Assembly (NCBI GenBank): GCA_026075535.2
Contig: AP026546.1
Location: forward strand, 1,302,001-1,366,000
Origin: Tricholoma matsutake
Taxonomy: Eukaryota > Basidiomycota > Agaricomycetes > Agaricales > Tricholomataceae
Direction of reading: 5' to 3'
Length of the DNA stretch: 64,000 nucleotides
Part shown: piece after piece, positions 10,549 to 20,829 of the stretch
Layout of the letters: each line of letters starts with the position of its first letter
Position numbering within the stretch: position 1 is the stretch's first letter
The notes under the pieces: generated by a model
The model's database searches: none
What the model was told of the DNA's origin: nothing
The model's input: only the letters and a program-made list of their open reading frames with translations
Position numbers and translations under genes: made by a program

Positions 10549-11243
10549 TGTCAAGAACCGTTCCTCACCGATCAGAAACTGCATCTATCTGACCATTTTC
10601 TGCACTTCTAACCCAACTCCTTCCACCTTCATTCTGGCCGCCTTGCACTGCCCACACTGCTGTGCACCAGGCTGCCTTGTACAGCACCCACGGCTGCCTT
10701 CCAAGGCTGTCATCTAGTTTTGCAAATTTGACTACAGATTCCTGTGCGGCCTCTGCTAGGTAATTGATATATGCAGTCTAGACACTGCTGCAGTTCCTAT
10801 TTCTGTCCTGCTTTTATTCTGGACTCCAGTATTTAAGCTTAGTTAGTTTTGCCTTGTATTCCTCAGTTTGTATATTGACATAGACTTGACTTTAACTTGT
10901 CAATCTAAATCTCATTCTACTCCTACCTCTGTCCTCTAAGAGTCTGAACTCCATTCGACTTGACCTCTAGTCTCCCTCTGAAGTTCTAGTCTCATCTGAA
11001 CTTAACCCAAGTCCTTTTGTACTCCTTCCACATTTACCTGCTACTTTTCCACTTCCATCTCTAAACCTTCATCTTGAAATTAGGACACCAGATGAGGTGA
11101 AGGGTGCAGCTTCTTATAAGCTGAAGCCAAGTCCTTTCCGTTTCCCCTCCTGCAGAATCTGCATCGACCTGACAAACTCCCACTATCATCACCCGCAGTA
11201 TCCGATCAGATTCTGAAGCAGCCTCTAGGATCAGTTCTTAACA
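10549..11243 (+). repeat. 3' LTR of the gag-only element
   Basis: This 695-base LTR matches 3260-3835. It retains the segment bounded by two CCAAGTCCTTT motifs that the 5' LTR lacks. It ends GTTCTTAACA and is followed by the target duplication CTACC (11244-11248). Confidence 0.9.
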
Positions 11244-11248
11244 CTACC

Positions 11249-11680
11249 AGAGACTAGCCTTCATTGATTCAACGTTCTCTTCTTGGCTGCTGTTCTCTGC
11301 TAACAATGACAACATGAGCTATATTCCTAAAAATCGGGCCATACTTTATTTTTTATTATAAATTTTGTTGTTTGTATATGGATATTCTGGTAAGTCTGTC
11401 AAAATAGTCCTTGTCTGGCCATTCTGTGAGGTGTCCATGTAATCCCTTTGTAACATAGCCTGGATATTCTGAGTGTCATAACATCCCACTGTAAATGCTG
11501 GGAGCCATTGGGGTCATATATGTTATAACCTCCCCTCCCTTTCGTATACTGGGACTAACATTGCAGTTATAACCCCCACCAGCCACGTTGTAATACTCAT
11601 CCTCCCTTCTGCCACCCTAGCCTAGTCCATGTTAAAATTTCTTGTATATCACTAGTATGTAATAGAACCATAAGCCTTTC
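11249..11680. other. intergenic, no gene seen
   Basis: Mixed sequence right of the retrotransposon, with an AT-rich run at about 11340-11370 and no supported ORF or RNA gene. It grades into the following minisatellite, since TTATAAC and GTTATAAC motifs already appear from about 11520. Confidence 0.4.
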
Positions 11681-12370
11681 AGCCTTGCAGTTATAATGTG
11701 CTGTACTGGCAGCTGTTATAATGTTGACTGTCCCTTCTGCCACCTACATCTGACACATTGTACTAGTAACATTGTATCCTCCACTTCCACAACCCACTGT
11801 CCACATTATAATGTTGACTATCCTTCCCCACCTGTCACATTATAATGCCACCTGCACTTCTGCCGCCACCCTCTGATCCACATTATAATGTTCCTTCCAC
11901 TGCCTCCATCTACCACATTATAACACTAACTGCCTGCCCCATTGTAGCATCACATGCTCCTGTTTGCCACCTCCCAGTCCATGTTATAATGTTGAGGATC
12001 CTCCTTTCCACCACCTCCACCTGCCACATTGTAATGTCTCCTCAACCATCACCCCAGTTCATGTTATAATGCCAACTGTCCTCATCTGCCTGCCCCATTT
12101 TAACATCACATTCTCCAGTTCTGCCACCTTCCTGTCCACACTATAAAGTAGCCTATAATGTCGAGTATCCTCCATTCCACTGCCTCTGCCTGCCACATTA
12201 TAATGTTTCCTCCATCACACCACCTACTATCTGCCTCCATCTGCCACATTGTAATGTCCATTGCCTCTATCACCTCTTCCTGCTACCAATCCTCCCATTA
12301 TAATGTCACACATGTGAGCATTCTCCCTTACCCCCACCTGCCATTATAACATTTCCCACTCTTTCTTCCA
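11680..12370. repeat. degenerate minisatellite with a recurrent CATTATAATG palindrome
   Basis: Pyrimidine-rich units of roughly 35-55 bases (TGCCACC, CTGCCTCC, TCCAT words) alternate with CATTATAATG or near variants (TGTTATAATG, CATTGTAATG, CATTATAACA). The decamer CATTATAATG is its own reverse complement. Exact or near copies appear at about 11712, 11806, 11839, 11881, 11917, 11983, 12027, 12063, 12197, 12249, 12297 and 12343. The ORFs across the stretch are Pro/His/Ser low-complexity readings and are not supported as genes. Confidence 0.7.
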
Positions 12371-12891
12371 CTGCCTCTGCTACCTGCATTAAAACATACA
12401 ACTTTGTGTATCTACAGGCTTGTCTTACAACACAACCTTTATATCTCCCTTACTTGCCATCTACATTACAACTAGCCTAGCATCCCACATAAATTTTCAA
12501 ACACATTTATTTCATAGTTGCACAGCGGCCAAATGGCGAGATGTCGAAACTACATATTCACAGAATACTAACCAGAGGACTGACTAACCTAATTGTCTTT
12601 TTTTGCTTGCTTTCCCTTCTTTGGGGCAGAGTATGCAGCCTCCCTAAGGTGACCTGGTAGATTCAATGCATGGTGCAACCTTGTGACCTGCTCTCACCCC
12701 TCCTCCACTGGCAGGCCCCCATTACAGTGGTCCCCTTCAAGGCTATGATAGCCATGCCTTCATTCCCATTCTTCATGCATTTTTCCCTTCCCTTCATCAA
12801 TGTGCTATCCTGGTTGCTGCCCAGCCCATCGCCTTTCCTCTTCTTTCCTCTCCCCACCTTTCCTACACCCATTGGATCATTTTCCTTCTTG

Positions 12892-13236
12892 CTATGAGTC
12901 TGAGCAGGCAGCACAATGGTGCTTGCAGATTGCTTGTAATGACACTGGAGGTTCAAGGTTGGGCAAGGGAAACTCTTGGACTGACATGCCCAATGGTACT
13001 CTTTGTCCAGACAGTTGGAATGGGAATGAGTTTGTGGCAGGCAGGAAAGACAACACCATCAGGTTGGCAGGGTCTATACTCTGGGGAACATTCATGGCAA
13101 GTGGAAAAGATGACGCCATCAGGTTAGTCAGGTCCCCAGACTCCAGAATCTGGTGAATGTCCATGGCAAGCAGGAAAGATGGCGCTATCAGGTTAGCAAG
13201 GTCTGTGCTTGTGGAAGGCAGGAAAGCTGTCGCCAT
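12892..13236 (-). CDS. ORF made of a degenerate ~20-residue repeat (unknown)
   Basis: The minus strand encodes three to four copies of a unit like LANLIAPSFLLAMDIHQ, LTNLMASSFPLAMNVPQ and PANLMVLSFLPATNSF. They correspond to DNA units of about 60-70 bases with the core GGCAAGCAGGAAAGATGGCG on plus. The copies differ at synonymous and non-synonymous sites while the frame stays open. That hints at a real repeat protein or a coding minisatellite. It adjoins the LTR at 13254. The family is unknown; it could also be a non-coding tandem repeat that happens to be open. Confidence 0.3.
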   Translation of the reverse strand: MATAFLPSTSTDLANLIAPSFLLAMDIHQILESGDLTNLMASSFPLAMNVPQSIDPANLMVLSFLPATNSFPFQLSGQRVPLGMSVQEFPLPNLEPPVSLQAICKHHCAACSDS

Positions 13237-13253
13237 TGTGAATATGAGGTCCC

Positions 13254-13655
13254 TGTTAGGGCAACACCCACTATCTGCTAGCTAAGACTGTGTGGGTTCT
13301 CTCTACAAGAAGGGGGCAGGATCCGTGCTTGTGATGGGGGGAATTGATGGTTTTGATGTGAGGGGTTATTAATAGATGGGTTTGTTGACAAAAGCCTTTC
13401 ACACCGAAAACGTAGGTGGAATACCTAAGAGAACACAACTGGGTCCCCTAGGTGTATATTTAGGGTTTATATACTATGTTACATATATTGTACATTGTTG
13501 TTACTGACGCATGCATACATGGGCGTACATCTTGATGCATGTGAAATAAAATTCTTGTGCTATCAAAGTATAGTGTCATTTGGTGTCATGTAGTATAATT
13601 TGACATAATAAAATAAAAATGAAATTTTATTAGGTAATGGGGTGGTTTCCTAACA
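13254..13655 (-). repeat. single LTR of an otherwise unrecovered minus-strand retrotransposon
   Basis: The segment begins TGTTAGG and ends CCTAACA, a perfect 7-base inverted terminal match. On its right sits TTACCCCCCTTACCCTTG, which on the minus strand is a polypurine tract abutting the LTR. The element body would therefore extend rightward with this as its 3' LTR. No second LTR was found, and the bases following are not the 5-base left flank, so it is not a clean solo LTR. Confidence 0.6.
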
Positions 13656-14081
13656 TTACCCCCCTTACCCTTGACTAGGGACTACCCCAACCCATGATTA
13701 TAGGACCCCAGATCACGGTACCATCAATGCTGAAGTACCTATGCCCAGAGAGACTCCCCCTCAGGTAAAGGTTGAAGAAGCACCTGATGAGGAACTACTG
13801 GCAGACACCAGCATGGAAATATGAGCAACGGGAGAAACCCATGAACAACATGTGACAGACCTATCTAACTTTTTCACTAGGCTAGCCTAGTGTGGGAACT
13901 TTTTTTTGAGCTAATGGATCATCTCCATTCAACTTGCACCCTGGAGCAGTGGTCAATTAGACCCCCCTCCTGTGCTTACTAAGCTCTGACAGTCATGGGT
14001 CCTTCTTCATGGGCCCCCTTGGGGGCTGGTGATAGGCCAGCTTTGTGCTGATGAATCACCTTTTTTTTTTTTTTAAGTCCA
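13656..14081. other. decayed sequence, no gene supported
   Basis: After the polypurine tract one plus-strand reading gives an acidic segment (PRETPPQVKVEEAPDEELLA, about 13740-13805) ending at a stop. A poly(T) run lies near 14060. It may be part of the same decayed helicase-like repeat as the following region, but no domain can be named. Confidence 0.3.
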
Positions 14082-14250
14082 AAAAACATGCCCTAAAATC
14101 ATTAGCATCATGTGACATGATGGATTGTGTCCCTACAGTAACATTACACATTGCTGAGGTATGTTTGGAATTTCAATATTAAGTGCTTGGCTGGATATCA
14201 GTTATCAGAGCTGAAACAACAGTTCCAGTTTGAAAAATACCAATGGGAAC
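14082..14250 (+). repeat. direct repeat, copy 1 (helicase-like repeat edge)
   Basis: The block beginning with CCTAAAATCATTAGCATCAT recurs with few changes at about 15488-15615. Its last 40 bases (AGTTCCAGTTTGAAAAATAC) recur at about 16095. Copy 1 is contiguous; copy 2 is split by about 470 bases. The translated end FQFEKYQ is shared. This brackets the 14430-15475 repeat. Confidence 0.6.
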
Positions 14251-14429
14251 AAAGGTATCTAATTAAAAGGTGAAAGATATATGTGAAAAGATGGAAAGTC
14301 TGACCCTGTGTTTTGATAGGGCTGCATTGGGCCTAGCCATTGTAACTGGTGAGTCTATGTTTGGAAAAGGTGATGTGTTGAGGAGTACAGTGACACATTA
14401 TTGGGTTGGGGAGCTGTCATAGTATTTCA

Positions 14430-15475
14430 TGTCCTGCACCAGGACTGGGTCAAGTTATTCCAGGACCAGAAACAGTCCAGCATGTGTGCGGCCAGTATGT
14501 ACATGTCCCGGTGCCAGAAAGCCTGGGTTGAGAAGAGCTGATGATGAGTAGTATAGCAGAGATTGTGACTTATCATTGCTGAAATCTCATGGAATTTTTC
14601 AGAATGGAAGTTTAGAGAGGGCTCATTTTGCATAGTGAGCCATACAGGCCTTTATGGCCTTCCACTGGATGGACAAACAATAGATAGATACTGGTTGTAG
14701 AAATCCAGAGCCAAGGAGAAAAGGAAATCTCCCCTCTAATGGAGTAAGCAGTGAAAATGTCTAGAAGATACTGGATCACCTCATATTATTTCAGGAACAC
14801 TATTTAAAAGTGTGATGGTTTTACTCTAAAGATGACATTAAGCAGGTTGGCCCTAAGGGTATTGACATATTAGATAGGTAATATATCATGGAATTCAGCT
14901 CATGAGATTCTACTGATATGGGTTCAGGCTCTTAAAAAATGGAGCTCAACAAGATCTTTATGCCTCAAACCATGAATCTATAATCAGCTCTGAAGGGATT
15001 GCAGGTGGGCTAGTTCTTTACCCCAGAACAATTCGGACTGAAATACCTTTATAGCCTACCTACACAAGTGTGAAATTATAATACTCAACAATATACATCT
15101 TGACCACCCCCCAATTGTCACATATTTCTCCTGATATGAGTTGTCAGATATAAAATCTCTCTGGCTTATAATTGACATTACTTGGAAGATTTTTCTGGAA
15201 CCACAAGGATCAGTGTCTTCAAGTACATTGTTTCTGTAAAAGTTGGACTACTTACATTCACTGAATGGTATGAAAGGGGTCATCCAGACATTGCAGTCTA
15301 GAGACATGCATGGCAGGGTGGAACCCTGATATAAAAGAGCATAGATTTTGTTGGGAATGCAAAAGTTGGTTCCACACCACATGTCTCCCTAATGATGACA
15401 TCACAACATAATCAGAACATCTGGAAGTCATATTCACAAAGAATTCTGATGTTCCAAGATGCATCCTTCAGAAAG
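14430..15475. repeat. dispersed coding repeat, inverted copy of 34245-35215
   Basis: Read as reverse complement, this block matches 34245-35215 nearly end to end. Shared words include the 'expected CCACACCACATGTCTCCCTA' region, a GTTGGGAATGCAAAAGTTGG word and the AACTAGCCCACC region on the other strand. Both copies keep the same minus-strand (here) peptide blocks FHEISAMISHNLCY and SSLGRHVVWNQLLHSQQNLC. It is therefore a decayed protein-coding transposon or gene-family segment. Stops and frameshifts differ between copies. I cannot name the family. Confidence 0.7.
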
Positions 15476-15479
15476 TCAA

Positions 15480-16130
15480 AAAAACTTGCCCTAAAGTCAC
15501 TAGCATCATGTGACTGGGAGAGTGAAGAATTGTGTCCCTACAGTAACATTACACATTGGTGAGGTATGTTTGCAATTTCAATATTAAGTGCTTGGCTAGA
15601 TGCCAGTTATCAAAATCTTATCCTGAAGAATTCCTTACTGCCTCCTTCTACTTGGACCTATGGTAGGTTTCTCATTGATCCTTCTTTTGTTTGTCTGTTT
15701 TCTTCTCCTTGTTTCTCTGTGCTTCATCTTTGTTGTGGGGGGTATTCAAGACATCTCTGGATTTGACCCTTCTTGATCATCCACCAACATCTTCATCATC
15801 ACCAATGATCTCTCAAGTTGTTTGTTCTGTAAATCATCCAACTCCTGGCCCATCTATGTCACTGCATTTGAACAATGCACAGTTTCAGATTGTAGCAAGA
15901 TAAAAAGGTAAAGGTGGCAGAGCTGTCATCAGGGAAATCCTTCATGGAACATAATCCGGATACTGCATTATATGTTGGATGTCAAAAAATGAATGGCAAC
16001 CAAACACCCCAGGTCATCAATAGTTCATCCATTGCAAGTCAAAACAGGATCGGTTTGTGCACCATGCCATAGGCTGGATTCAGCTGAAAGAACAGTTCCA
16101 GTTTGAAAAATACCAATACTGCTGGAAATG
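15480..16130 (+). repeat. direct repeat, copy 2, with internal ~470-base extra segment
   Basis: 15480-15615 and 16081-16130 match the contiguous copy at 14082-14250. The extra segment 15616-16080 has a Thr/Ser/Pro-rich plus-strand reading (near 15750-15900) of no recognised family. It is either an insertion here or a deletion in copy 1. Confidence 0.45.
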
Positions 16131-16320
16131 TGGTCTTCCACAGAATTAATTCACTCCTATCACTCATCCAGTTTTCAAGCCAGGTGTCAAGTTGGTTTGT
16201 CCCTTTGATGACTTGACACCTTTACTGATATGGTACATCATCAACACAGAGGATATCTGGGCAAAAGCCTGCTCTGTTTTCTTGGGGCTCAAAAGTAACA
16301 TGTCTACAAGCCCCATTTAT
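16083..16320 (+). pseudogene. Cys-cluster C-terminal fragment, possibly from a RecQ-like/OrsD-type helicase repeat
   Basis: The plus strand reads FQFEKYQYCWKCGLPQ, one stop, then TPITHPVFKPGVKLVCPFDD and a Trp/Ile-rich end (about residues 60-80). A Cys-x2-Cys pair, an acidic Asp-Asp and a terminal hydrophobic helix resemble, from memory, the C-terminal tails of RecQ-like helicase repeats common in Agaricomycetes. The identification is weak; the conserved look of the peptide across a stop supports a former coding exon. Confidence 0.35.
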
Positions 16321-16519
16321 TTTACAATGGATGAGAATTAGTTATTTAGTATTAGATTACATACAAGAAAGAGTTTAATGGATAAGTAGAATTAATAATG
16401 AGCTTAGTATATTAACCCAATTACAGTGTTAGTTCCTGTTCATTCTAAGTAATGACTGATATTATATCATGATCTGCAACCCCCCCCCCCCCCCCTACAG
16501 TCACACATTTTGCATGCAT

Positions 16520-16736
16520 TTGCATGGGAGGAGGAGGAGAGGCAGAGAGAGAGAGAGCTGTTCATCAAAGACAAACAGGAATGAGAGTAAGTGATGGATC
16601 GATCAGAGTGGCTGTGCTCAATTGAAAAATGATTGATCATGATTGAGCACAGCCACTCTGATCGATCCATCACTTACTCTCATGCCTGTTTGTCTTTGAC
16701 GAACAGCTCTCTCTCTCTGCCCATGCAAATGCATGC
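16520..16736. repeat. long near-perfect hairpin (~100-base arms)
   Basis: The left arm runs from TGCATTTGCATGGG through GATGGATCGATCAGAGTGGC to GCTGTGCTCAAT. It is repeated as reverse complement from ATTGAGCACAGC to CCCATGCAAATGCA, with a loop of about 15 bases near 16625-16640. Mismatches are few and the left arm holds some extra GGA units. A poly(C) run of 18 lies at 16479-16496. Such a structure can extrude or fold in RNA. Confidence 0.75.
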
Positions 16737-16918
16737 TGCATGGAAGTAGTTCCATGCAGCTCCTCCTCATCAGCAATGATGGGTTCTATTAGGGTATCAT
16801 TTCCCTGCTCATCTATGACCTCCACTTGCCTCGCAAGCTTCACAAACCCACCCATTGATGCTATAGTCAAGCTGAACACACTGTAAGTGGTACTGGACAC
16901 ATAATTAGTAAGTCTCAC
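16670..16918 (-). pseudogene. unidentified acidic ORF overlapping the hairpin
   Basis: The minus strand translates to a hydrophobic stretch (TTYSVFSLTIASMGGFVKLA) and then an acidic segment (IDEQGNDTLIEPIIADEEEL). The complexity is protein-like rather than random, so it may be a coding remnant whose 3' part was copied into the hairpin arm. No family is recognised. Confidence 0.25.
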
Positions 16919-16979
16919 TTGGGTGGCCAGCTGGGACCAGTGATATTTGCAAACTGTTACAGTGTCATGACAAGCAGGA

Positions 16980-18590
16980 CTTCATCATGGTTGCAAGAAC
17001 TTGAGGTGGAAGATTTGTGTTCTGGTGCTCAATGCTCAATGGCGTGAGGGGTTTCAGTGTGCTGTAAGCACAGGGACTTGGGACAAAAATACGACACAAT
17101 CATCGCAAGAAAAACAAGAGTTGCCTGGCACCGAAGGGGATGGATAACAGCTTGAAACAAAGTGTATCATCGACTAGCGGCAGGTGGTCGTAGCCTTGGA
17201 TGCTGAGTAAACGGGAAGTGGAAAAAAGACGAGAATCAAGTGTTGAATTGGAACTCATATCAGATATATGAGGTGGAAGATTTGTGTTCTGGTGCTCAAC
17301 ACTCAACAGTGTGAGGGGTTTGAACATACTGTAATTGCCCAGTAACAATACCACACAATTATCACAAGAAAAACAGAACCTGCCTGTTGCCAAAGGGTCT
17401 TGATAACACCTTGTAGATGCAGGTCCCAAGCTCAATGCATGTCCACATGAGATTTGCAAACTGTTACAGTGTCACGACAAGCAGGACTTCATCATGTTTG
17501 CAAGAACTTGAGGTGGAAGAATTGTGTTCTGGTGCTCAATGCTCAATGGCATGAGGGGTTTGAAGGAGTTGTGACAGCCATTGCCAGATTGTTGAACACC
17601 AAGGGAGGGATGATCAATGATCGATGATGAGCGATGTCAATGAGTGTATCTGATGTCTAACTGGCCCTAAAGACTTGGGCAAATTTGTATAGTTTCATCC
17701 ACAACTCCTTCAAAGTTCAAACCCCTCATGCCATTGAGCGTTGAGCACTGCAAGGAGAATGTCATGGTAGTTCTGCCAGTTCCAGTATATGCAAGCCTCA
17801 CGCTGATATGCATTGAGTTTCCCTCGGTGTTCAACAATCTGGCAATGGCTGTCACAACAAACCCCTCACACCATTGAGCATTGAGCACCAGAACACAATT
17901 CTTCCACCTTAAGTTCTTGCAACCATGATGAAGTCCTGCTTGTCATGATGCTGTAACAGTTTGCAAATCTCATGCGGACATGCATTGAGCTTGGGACCTG
18001 CATCTACAAGGTGTTATCGAGACCCTTTGGCGACAGGCAGGTTTTGTTTTTCTTGTGATAATTCTTACCCTTGGCAATTACAGTACATCCAAACCCCTTG
18101 AGTGTTGAGCACCGCAAAAAGAATGCCATGGTAGTTCTGCCATTTCCAGGATATACAAGCCTCATGCTGATATGCCTTGAGTTTGGGACCTACATCTACC
18201 TCAAGTTCATGCAAGTATGAAGTCCTGCTTGTTGTGACGCTGTAACAGTTTGCCCAACTCATGTGAACATGCGTTGAGCTTGGGACCTGTGTCTACTACA
18301 AGATGCTACTGAGACCCTTTGGTGACTGGCAGGTTCTGTTTTTCTTGTGATAATTGTGTGGTATTGTTACTGGGCAATTACAGTATGTTCAAACCCCTCA
18401 CACTGTTGAGTGTTGAGCACCAGAACACAAATCTTCCACCTCATATATCTGATATGAGTTCCAATTCAACACTCGATTCTCATCTTTTTTCCACTTCCCG
18501 TTTACTCAGCATACAAGGCTATGACCACCTGTTGCTAGTCGATGATATGCTTTGTTTCAATCTGCCCTGATTCTGCCAACATTCAGGTTG
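16980..18590. repeat. 1.4-kb complex inverted repeat with a conserved ORF in each arm
   Basis: The arm at about 17140-17450 and its reverse complement at about 18280-18590 encode almost the same peptide on opposite strands (GRFCFSCDNCVVLLLGNYSM and HISDMSSNSTLDS both present). Shorter units (GGTGGAAGATTTGTGTTCTG, GCAGGACTTCATCATG) repeat several times on each side, about a centre near 17650. It is a nested palindrome built by several duplications. No gene family is recognised for the peptide. Confidence 0.7.
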
Positions 18591-18639
18591 ACTGGTGGCT
18601 GTTGGGTGCTGTGTTTGGGAACTGTGGTCTCCTAATTCT

Positions 18640-18860
18640 GCCCAAGTTATGTTCTATCCTGGAGTTCCTCCTGCAGATTTCCAGTTAGTGTGTCCTTCAG
18701 ATGAGACGCAGCAAAGATATGATGGTCATCTGGGCAGGTATGACTATACAGTCTCACCACAACTGCCGTCTGCACAACGCCCATGGGGCATATTTATCCT
18801 GTGACAGGAGTTGGGCTTCAAGCGACAGTCTGAGTATCCAGAATTTGCCCTCTTGCACCA
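18640..18860 (+). pseudogene. unidentified coding remnant upstream of the KOW gene
   Basis: The plus strand gives YPGVPPADFQLVCPSDETQQ and RYDGHLGRYDYTVSPQLPSA, a stop, then LGFKRQSEYPEFALLHQNWW. The composition looks like real protein. It could be the N-terminal part of the Spt5-like gene that follows, but no NGN domain could be confirmed. The rest up to 19180 has stops in all frames. Confidence 0.25.
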
Positions 18861-20454
18861 GAATTGGTGGAGTACATCCTCAGAAGAAGGGTTCATTTCT
18901 ATGAAATAGATAGACACTTTGATGTTTCGACTGAACTGCCTCGATGCCGAGATGTCAAGTTGCTCAGAACTCATGGCTTGTCGAGCAGATCTATGGGAGA
19001 GTCGACTGCTATCCCCTTCGGTTGATGAGGTTGTCACCCTGAGATGCATCTGATCTTGGGTAGCATGGAAAAGGTAGGCTGCATTCTGTGTCTCCTTGAC
19101 AAAGTCTAACATGTCAATGATACATTGTAGCCTGCAGAAACAACAGGCCAATTTAGAGCAGGGCATTGGGTATACATATTGTTGAGTGGACGATATGGTG
19201 GGGATCTGGGCCTTGTCATTGCTGTCGATGAATCCTCAGATTGTGCTGAAGTGGTGATGTTGCCATGCATCAATGTGGATGCCTCTTCTTCTTCAATACC
19301 ATCTCCTTTGCTGTTTGACCCCAAAGTGATCAAGAATAATGCTGGTGCACATATGGTTTGACTGGAAGGTGATTGTTATGTATTTAGGCAGAAGCATTAT
19401 GGTAAAGATGGGCTGCTCATGGAAACCATAAAGCTTGGATCCTCTGCGAGAAGGCAAAATGGACCTCTTCGAGCAGTCTTATGTGCCATCAAGGAAGAAC
19501 AATATTGAACCTATTTCAAGGTTGATGATCAAGTGGAAGTTGTGACTGGGACATTCAGAGGTTACATTGGTCAGATCAAGTCCATGAATGCACACACCAC
19601 CTCTGTGTCATTTACGATTGAGGATCAAGATATTGATGTGCCCATAAGCAAGCCCTGCAAGCAATTTGAAAGGGGTGATTTTGTTGAAGTCCTGTGTGGC
19701 ACATTTGTTGGCATGCAGGCTTTGTAGTTGATGAATTTGACCGTTCACTAGTAATTGTGGAGATTCTTGTATTTGAAAGTGTTGATCAATCTCTGTGCAA
19801 AGAGGTAAGACTGTTTGTCAATGTGACTACTGCTAAGCAATGATACTGTATTTGCAGGTGGTTGTTATGGTGGATCAAGTGGCTACAGTAGGCAGATTGG
19901 CTGAGGTGCACTCCATAGGTCCTGAAGTGTCTGTACCTTGCAACAGCAGAGCTACAGCCCTGCAGACTGGTGATTCTTATAGGCACATGGAGGTGACTAT
20001 ACACAAGAGTCCTTTGAAGCTGCACAGGGGAGCAGTTGTTGGGTCATTTGTTGGGGCAGATAGGAATACAATTGTATCCATTCAGACTTACACCCAAGCC
20101 ATAAATACTATGTTACCATTTAATTTGGAAGATCTAGCAGAAACTGGGTATGTCATCATTCTCTCTTTCTGCATAAAAAAAAATCTGACTTGCCTTATGA
20201 AAGTACAGGGCTGCCCTTGAGCAAAGCACAATGGATTCTGGCATCAGTTTTACATAGCATTGTGCAGCAGGCCCAGAAACCTCTGACTATGGTTACCGGT
20301 ATGCCCATGCACATGTCTCCCAATGACTTGCAGGATCCTGCATGGAATCCCAGCCATCCATCGCCAATGTTGAGTAGCACAACTTCTCTTGAGGTCCAAA
20401 GTGGTTACACCTCATGTGTCAATTCCCAAGTAATCCCAGTAGTTTACCCTCCCT

Positions 20455-20578
20455 CACCTATTCCAGTTGGAGTCCAGTTATTCCAGTCAGAGTCCAGTTA
20501 TTTCATTCAGAGTCCAGTTATTCCGATTGGAGTCCAGTTATTCTGGTTGGAGTCCAATTATTCTGGTTACTGCAGATG
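20455..20578 (+). repeat. ~21-base tandem repeat (GGAGTCCAGTTATTC)
   Basis: About five tandem units of the form TTCCAGTTGGAGTCCAGTTA vary at the GTTGGAG/GTCAGAG positions. They lie just inside the left terminal repeat, and reverse-complement relatives (TGGACTCCAG, AACCAGAATCC) occur at 22230-22290 inside the right end. Confidence 0.75.
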
Positions 20579-20662
20579 CTCAACTTAGAGTATATACCCT
20601 AATGGATAGTCAAATTTCAAGTCTTAAGTTGTCAAAGTGCCTACAAAATATATTTGTGCAGA

Positions 20663-20745
20663 GTAAGGATTGAGCTCAAGACATCTTAATTAAAGTGATC
20701 ACATGACAAACCAAACATGTGTGCTTAACCAGTTGAGCCACAGGA
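20663..20745 (-). ncRNA. tRNA-like Pol III promoter (left, SINE-type)
   Basis: On the minus strand, TGGCTCAACTGG (20729-20740) fits the tRNA A box and GAGCTCAATCC (20668-20678) fits a degraded B box about 60 bases downstream. No full cloverleaf is formed. Transcription would run outward to the left end of the element. Confidence 0.45.
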
Positions 20746-20829
20746 GAATTATTAGTTAGTAATATAATGTTTATTCATGACACTCTAATTTTGTTCGAAG
20801 TAGTTAAGATCAAATTTTTTTAATTAACC

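Larger units (their letters stand above)
3260..11243 (+). mobile_element. gag-only (non-autonomous) Ty3/gypsy-like LTR retrotransposon, carrying a nested LINE
   Basis: Both LTRs begin TGTCAAGAAC and end GTTCTTAACA, giving matching inverted ends. The flanking five bases CTACC occur at 3255-3259 and 11244-11248, a target-site duplication. After removing the nested LINE (4790-9812) the internal region is only about 1.7 kb. It holds gag, an antisense coiled-coil ORF and a polypurine tract, but no protease, reverse transcriptase or integrase. It therefore resembles the TR-GAG/LARD class that is mobilised by a partner element. Whether pol was lost in this copy alone or never belonged to the family cannot be told from one copy. 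Confidence 0.88.

Noticed and set aside
11845..12349. Small Pro/His-rich ORFs
   Set aside because: They lie entirely within the CATTATAATG minisatellite and mirror its base composition.
18744..19166. 140-codon minus-strand ORF
   Set aside because: It overlaps plus-strand protein-like remnants near the KOW gene and shows no domain of its own.
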